A stretch of DNA of 64,000 bases, taken from the NCBI GenBank assembly GCA_014529385.2, contig CM043943.1, forward strand, positions 100,525,355 to 100,589,354. The letters are read 5' to 3'. This DNA comes from Adiantum capillus-veneris (Eukaryota; Streptophyta; Polypodiopsida; Polypodiales; Pteridaceae). Position 1 is the stretch's first letter. Each line of letters begins with the position of its first letter. Below the pieces are notes generated by a model. The model had not been told where the DNA came from. It made no database searches and saw nothing but the letters and a program-made list of their open reading frames with translations. Position numbers and translations under genes: made by a program. Positions 59,806-64,000 of this stretch are shown here, one piece after another.

Positions 59806-59828
59806 GATTAAGGTTAATTAGGCTCCAG

Positions 59829-59856
59829 CCAATAGGAAGAGAGCAATGTATATAAG
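59829..59856 (+). promoter_or_regulatory. CCAAT and TATA boxes
   Basis: CCAAT at 59829-59833 and TATATAAG at 59849-59856, upstream of the unrecognised unit below. Spacing is close for a CCAAT box but the TATA box is near consensus. The presumed transcript would start near 59885. Confidence 0.4.
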
Positions 59857-60140
59857 TCTAGAACCTAAGAAAGTAGAGAGAATAATAGGGTTGTCCACTC
59901 ATTTATTGCTTTGTATCCTAGAGGGAGGTGGATGGGTAAAAGAGGGAGGGGGAGAGTGGTGGGTCCATAGATACGTTTTTGCAAAAACCCTAAAATTTCA
60001 AAAATTTCAAAAAAAATTTAAATTCAAAATATTCCATCCAAAACTTCCCCCAAACCTACCCTATGATCAAAAAGTCATTTTCTCACTCTAGAACCTTTTT
60101 TCCAAGACTCCCTTCCTCCATAGCCCCTTTCCATAACACA

Positions 60141-60410
60141 AAGCTCTCACTCTCTCTCTAAACTCTTACACCTTCCTCCTTCTTCAAGCTCTCCATTGCA
60201 ACTTTAAGCTCCCACTCTCTCTCTAAACTGTCTCCCTCCTCCTTCCTCAAGCTCTCCATTGCAACTTTAAGCTCCCACTCACTCTCTAAACTCTGTCTCC
60301 CTCCTCCTTCCTCAAGCTCTGCATTGCAACTGTAAGCTCCCACTCTCTCTCTAAACTTTGTCTCCCTCCTCCTTCCCCAAGCTCTCCATTGAAATTTCAA
60401 GCTCCCACTT
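60141..60410 (+). repeat. 65-bp minisatellite, about four copies
   Basis: Tandem units of 63-65 bp of the form AAGCTCTCCATTGCAACTTT, AAGCTCCCACTCTCTCTC, TAAACTCTGTCTCCCTCCTC. It lies between the TATA box and the ATG at 60419, so in the presumed 5' UTR. The minus-strand frame across it is repeat translation. Confidence 0.9.
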
Positions 60411-60418
60411 AAGCATCC

Positions 60419-61561
60419 ATGGCAAACAATGGTCAAAATAGACGCCCCAAACCCATCATTCAAAGTATGGTTCTCCACAACTCGAAGAATGAGGAGCAGC
60501 AATGGGAACCTCAGGTTTTTCAAGAAGGTGCGTGGGTCTACATGCAACCTTCCGCAATCGGTCCCCATCGTGTTTGTGAAAGAACAAACTTTGATCTCCA
60601 TTGGAAGGGAAGACTAATAGGCTTCAAGCAAGTAAGAGACAAGGGTACGGTGGCAATCGCTCAACATGTTTTCATGTTTGGACACATGCATCTACGAGGG
60701 ATCACCAACCCAAGGTATTTTCTTTGTAATTGTATGTCCCTTGCATTTCAATGGTTTTGGTGGTAAAAAAAAAATGGACTTTTTACATCTCACGGATTGT
60801 TTTGTTTCTATGTAGATGTTTTCCCTTCTAGCCTTGTGGAAGAGCAACCACTCTTGTGCCTTTCAGGCACATTTACGGCCATGCATGCAAGTCTTGGGGA
60901 TATGCCCTTCTCCAACACTACTTCATCAATCCTTGCACGACAAAGGGTGTTCTTCTACACCCACAAGTACATTGTACCTATAGATGAGGAAGGCTACGGA
61001 GAGCTACAACCTTTGGAGGCTACAACCTTGCATAGCATGGAGTGGCCAAAGCCAGATGCATTCACTATAATGTCTTTGAAAGCCAAGATTGTAGCTGATG
61101 TGAGAACATCATTAAAATTTGGAAAAGCCTCGCGTTTCATTGGGCTTGGATAGTTTTGTCTTGCTCATGTCTTCGCTAGCATCTTTGGATCTTTGCCTTT
61201 CCATCATACAAATACTATGTATGTTTGCAAAGATCTACAATACGATACATTGGAAGCCATCCTTGGCGAGAAGTGGGGGTATCTTGAAGGAATTCACAAC
61301 GGAGATCGCTTTCGGTGTCAGGTTGGAAGTTTTGGCATTGCTATCCGTTTCATCAAGGTGCGCTCCACCCTTTACGTGCGGTACTTCTATGAAAGGTGGA
61401 TGTGCAAGCTTGGTGAATGGATTCCATTGCAATCCACCAATGCTACAATTGAGGTATTTGATATTGCAATCAAATTGTCGAGTGGTGCCGTTGAAACCGT
61501 CCAAGTGAACAAGCATTGGACATTGGCCAATGTGCGGAAGCACTTAGTGATAATGGGTTGA
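60419..61561 (+). pseudogene. Unrecognised two-exon unit
   Basis: The ATG at 60419 (MANNGQNRRPKPIIQSMVLH) opens a first segment with a basic region and WVYMQPSAIGPHRVCERTNF. An 84-bp intron from GTATGT at 60732 to CTATGTAG at 60815 would keep the frame into a second segment: LVEEQPLLCLSGTFTAMHAS, HKYIVPIDEEGYGELQPLEA, then YDTLEAILGEKWGYLEGIHN, STLYVRYFYERWMCKLGEWI and, at the end, IAIKLSSGAVETVQVNKHWT, whose pattern is like a small beta-grasp fold. The second segment carries one interruption, so I call it a pseudogene. I do not recognise the family. It could be a host gene, a captured gene or an accessory frame of a mobile element. It sits between element D and the LTR of element E. Confidence 0.45.
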
Positions 61562-61618
61562 GAGCATGGAGAAGATACAAAAATTTGCATCGGACGACGT
61601 AATCTAAAACCAAAGGAC

Positions 61619-61746
61619 TGTTAGATCCCGGTCCATCCACCCAACCTCCCCTTAATAGGCTCCTAGCCACTTTCGGACCCCTTCCCACTGGCAGTCGGCC
61701 CTTGGCCGAAGAGTCCGTGACCCCTTGGTTGGCCCTTGGCCTGACA
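61619..61746 (-). repeat. Candidate 3' LTR of chromovirus E (128 bp)
   Basis: On the minus strand it runs from TGTCAGGCCAAGGGCC to GGGATCTAACA, directly after the polypurine tract. The start is well placed; the end is the first good CA and could be farther on. 128 bp would be short for a chromovirus. Confidence 0.42.
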
Positions 61747-61762
61747 TTACTCCCCCCTTGGA
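61747..61762 (-). promoter_or_regulatory. Polypurine tract of chromovirus E
   Basis: The minus strand reads CCAAGGGGGGAGTAA immediately before TGTCAGG, right after the coding end of the chromodomain protein. Confidence 0.8.
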
Positions 61763-62400
61763 GAAGCATTTTCGTCCTCAAAAACAAAAGTGGGGAATTT
61801 CTTCTTAAGAACACTGATGTTTTCCCAAGTGGCACCCTCTTCAGGGCGATCTTTCCACTTGACTAAAGCTTGCCTACGTACATGATGACGAGTAAGGAGT
61901 TCATGAAAAGCTAAAATGCGTTCAGGCTCATGTGGTTGAGTGGGAGGTTCAGTGAAATCAACCAATATCTGCTGGCCGATAACATTGTCGTCCCCATGCA
62001 AGCGTTTACGTATACGACTTACATGAAATACCGGATGGACACGAGCGTGCGTAGGTAACGCAAGTTTGTAGGCCCTATCATCAACTCGCTTGAGTATCTT
62101 GAATGGCCCACAATAACGTGGAGATAATTTGGGTGTAGGTCTAGTCTTCAGACTTTCTGAATGCTCTGGCACACGCAAATATACCTCTTCCCCTTCCGTG
62201 AAGGTAACTTGCCGACGTTTCTCATTAGCATACTTTTTATACCGATCCTGTGCTTGTCGAACATTTTGACGAGCAAGTCTTAGCATGTCCATATGATCTT
62301 GGAGAAACTCCTTGACATGTTGGAGCTTCTCAATTGCCAACCCCACCGTCACTGGTGATCTAGGTTGAAAACCATACATAAGCTTGAATGGACTAAAACC
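61755..62400 (-). pseudogene. Integrase tail and chromodomain of E
   Basis: MYGFQPRSPVTVGL is the end of the integrase core. The tail has FTEGEEVYLRVPEHSES and KLSPRYCGPFKILKRVDDRA (GPF/Y module) and PTHARVHPVFHVSRIRKRLH. The chromodomain follows at about 61760-61920: ERILAFHELLTRHHVRRQAL then VKWKDRPEEGATWENISVLK. It would guide integration to marked chromatin in living relatives. Confidence 0.92.
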
Positions 62401-62454
62401 AGTTGTAACATGCTTAGCACTATTATATGCAAACTCAAGAATAGGAAGATAATC

Positions 62455-62960
62455 CTCCTAATCTGATTGCTTCTTGCTAACGTATTCTCGTAGCATATCC
62501 TCTAGCACTTGGTTGACTCGTTCCGTCTGACCATCCGTTTCAGGGTGATCAGTCGTACTTAAATTAAGTTGTGTACCCAATCGTTTAAAAACAGCCCTCC
62601 AAAAATGACTGTTAAACTTGGGATCACGATCACTCACAATGTTACTTGGCAATCCATACAACCTATAAAGATTGTCCACAAATAACTTTGCTAATTGTGG
62701 AGTCTTAATGGTTGACTTGGTTGGAATAAACCAACAAAGTTTAGTCAACCAGTCTACGACCACCCATACCGAGTCATGTCCTCGAATAGTGGTTGGTAAA
62801 CCCACAATAAAATCCATGGAGATACTTTCCCATTTACCATTGGGAATCTCTAAAGGATGTAAGAGTCCTCCTTATTTCAGACGCTCTGCTTTATTAACTT
62901 GACATTTTTGGCAATGCAAGACATAGTCTTGAACATACCCATGCAAACCTGGCCAGTAAA
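62455..62960 (-). pseudogene. Integrase core of chromovirus E
   Basis: DFIVGLPTTIRGHDSVWVVV with DWLTKLCWFIPTKST (first Asp), YGLPSNIVSDRDPKFNSHFW (second Asp), LNLSTTDHPETDGQTERVNQ (Glu). Standard chromovirus integrase. Confidence 0.93.
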
Positions 62961-62961
62961 A

Positions 62962-63350
62962 CTATCGTCTTACGAGTCCATAAGTTTTCTTAATTCCCGG
63001 GTGCCGTGCACTTGGACTATCGTGACATTCATAAATAATTTGGCGCCGAATGTCCGCGTCCGTCAGTATACACACTCTCCCGTTGTGGAGTAGGTACCCG
63101 TCATCTATGGAAAAATTCTTCCATCTCTGCAGTTCATCACTCGAAAGAGGAGAACTGGGTGTGGAGGAAACAAAATCACTACCAACATTGGAGTGAGAAG
63201 GATCCCTCTTTCTAACATAGCTCCACACCTTGGAGTATGTAGTATCATGGTCGCACTTACCTTTGAGAGATTCCAAAAACTCACTCTGCAATTCCGTGAA
63301 AAGGAGAGAGTTGATCTCTGGCATTTGGCTGAGAGCATCAGCCACTACAT
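62962..63350 (-). pseudogene. Integrase zinc-finger region of chromovirus E
   Basis: NVVADALSQMPEINSLL closes RNase H. Then YLLHNGRVCILTDADIRRQI, IYECHDSPSARHPGIKKTYG (H-x4-H of the H2C2 finger) and, near 62.9 kb, the C-x2-C half. Confidence 0.85.
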
Positions 63351-63389
63351 TGTACCGCCCTTTGCGATATCATAGCTTGGCATCATACT

Positions 63390-64000
63390 CCTGAAGAATC
63401 TCAGCCCCCTTGGCCTTGCGACCCTTCAAATCACTTTGTTGTGTGAACCACTTGATGCTTTCATGGTCAAACACAATCTCGAGCTGTGCACCATACAAAT
63501 AATGTCACCATGTCTTTAAAGCAGACACTATTGCATAGAGCTCTCGTTCGTAAGCAGAGTAATTCTGCTGTGCTGAATCCAGCTTCTTGCTTTCAAATGC
63601 AATTGGCCTTCCCTCCTGCAGAAGGATTGCTCCAATTGCACGATTACTAGCATCCGTTTCCAAAACAAATGGCTTTAAGGGATCCACAATAGCCAAAACA
63701 GGAGCTGTGGCTAATGTGTCCTTAAGTTTGTCAAAACTTTGCTGTTGTTCTTATCCCCACTGAAAGGTCTTGCCCTTGGCTTTCAGCTGATCTGTCATGG
63801 GAACAGCAATATGGGCATAGTTTTTAACGAATCGACGATAAAAACCTGCAAAGCCTAAAAAAATATGGAGCTCTTCCATGTTTTTGGGAGAGGGCCACCT
63901 CCGAATGGCATCCACCTTGGATTGATCCATGTGTAACCCTGCAGCCAAAATAACATGCCCCAAGTAGTGAATTTCCTCCTTGAGAAAATCACATTTGGAT
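63390..64000 (-). pseudogene. RNase H and end of RT of chromovirus E
   Basis: RT connection YLGHVI-like MGHVILAAGLHMDQSKVDAI and RWPSPKNMEELHIFLGFAGF with YRRFVKNYAHIAVPMTDQLK, then RNase H FVLETDASNRAIGAILLQEG (catalytic Asp) and SAQQNYSAYERELYAIVSAL (Glu). Continues beyond the right edge. Confidence 0.9.

Larger units (their letters stand above)
53599..59815 (+). mobile_element. Ty3/gypsy element D, Athila/Tat-type, 5' part
   Basis: Plus-strand element with a 5' LTR (about 53599-55336), tRNA-Asp-type primer site, a leader of about 1.9 kb with four palindromic repeats, and gag with zinc knuckles. No polymerase or 3' LTR is recognised before 59.8 kb. It interrupts gag of element C'. Related in leader layout and gag wording to D' at the left edge of the window, with different sequence. 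Broken fossil. Confidence 0.75.
61619..64000 (-). mobile_element. Ty3/gypsy chromovirus E, 3' part
   Basis: Minus-strand element entering from the right edge: RT end, RNase H, integrase zinc finger, integrase core, tail and chromodomain, then a polypurine tract and a candidate short 3' LTR. The C-terminal chromodomain and the wording of the integrase (MDFIVGLPTT, HPETDGQTERVNQVLEDMLR) place it in the chromoviruses. Parts are mostly open, with few breaks in what is visible; the rest lies outside the window. Confidence 0.9.

Noticed and set aside
60158-60601. Minus-strand frame with repeated EWELKVAMESL-like units
   Set aside because: It is the reverse translation of the 65-bp minisatellite and of the coding strand beyond it.

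Overview
The window looks like intergenic DNA from a large, repeat-rich land plant genome, most likely a flowering plant. The evidence is the mix of Ty3/gypsy elements (Tat/Athila-type with a second RNase H, and a chromodomain-bearing chromovirus), Ty1/copia elements, a plant En/Spm-type CACTA transposon with tnp2 and Transposase_24 regions, and very long GA/GT/TA microsatellites. I recognise no conserved host gene. The species cannot be told from the sequence.

Layout, left to right. 1-3.3 kb: 5' part of a minus-strand Athila/Tat-type element (called D'), with gag, long leader, tRNA-Asp-type primer site and LTR. 3.3-8.7 kb: two abutting minus-strand copia pieces, the second with its 5' LTR (8020-8718). 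8742-14881: a minus-strand CACTA transposon with both termini visible. 14.9-22.6 kb: microsatellite-rich DNA with a 39-bp inverted repeat structure, a 300-bp direct duplication and some exon-like unrecognised frames on the minus strand. 22.6-27.5 kb: two unlike minus-strand gypsy pol pieces (B and A'') joined to each other. 28.5-53.6 kb: one old minus-strand Tat-type element (C') interrupted at least three times. At 31.4/40.8 kb it holds a small foldback transposon, itself split by a young near-complete plus-strand Tat-type element (C, 31560-40706). At 42875-52185 it holds a second Tat-type element (A), itself split by a 2.8-kb LTR-type insertion (F, 46981-49753). At about 53.6 kb it is cut by the LTR of a plus-strand Athila/Tat-type element (D). 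59.8-61.6 kb: an unrecognised plus-strand transcription unit with CCAAT and TATA boxes, a 65-bp minisatellite in the presumed 5' UTR and a plausible 84-bp intron. 61.6 kb to the end: 3' half of a minus-strand chromovirus (E).

Relative ages follow from the nesting. C' is oldest; the foldback element, A and D came later; C and F are youngest in their stacks. The two LTRs of C differ by roughly 35-40 substitutions in 1.55 kb by eye (about 2.5%). LTR elements are treated as fossils: extent, family and parts only.

The most unusual signals are a 22-nt palindrome repeated four times at about 280-nt spacing in the leader of D; an analogous palindrome series with the same ATCGCGAT core in D'; the three-deep nest in which an LTR element sits at the apex of a foldback element; and the unrecognised unit at 59.8-61.6 kb.
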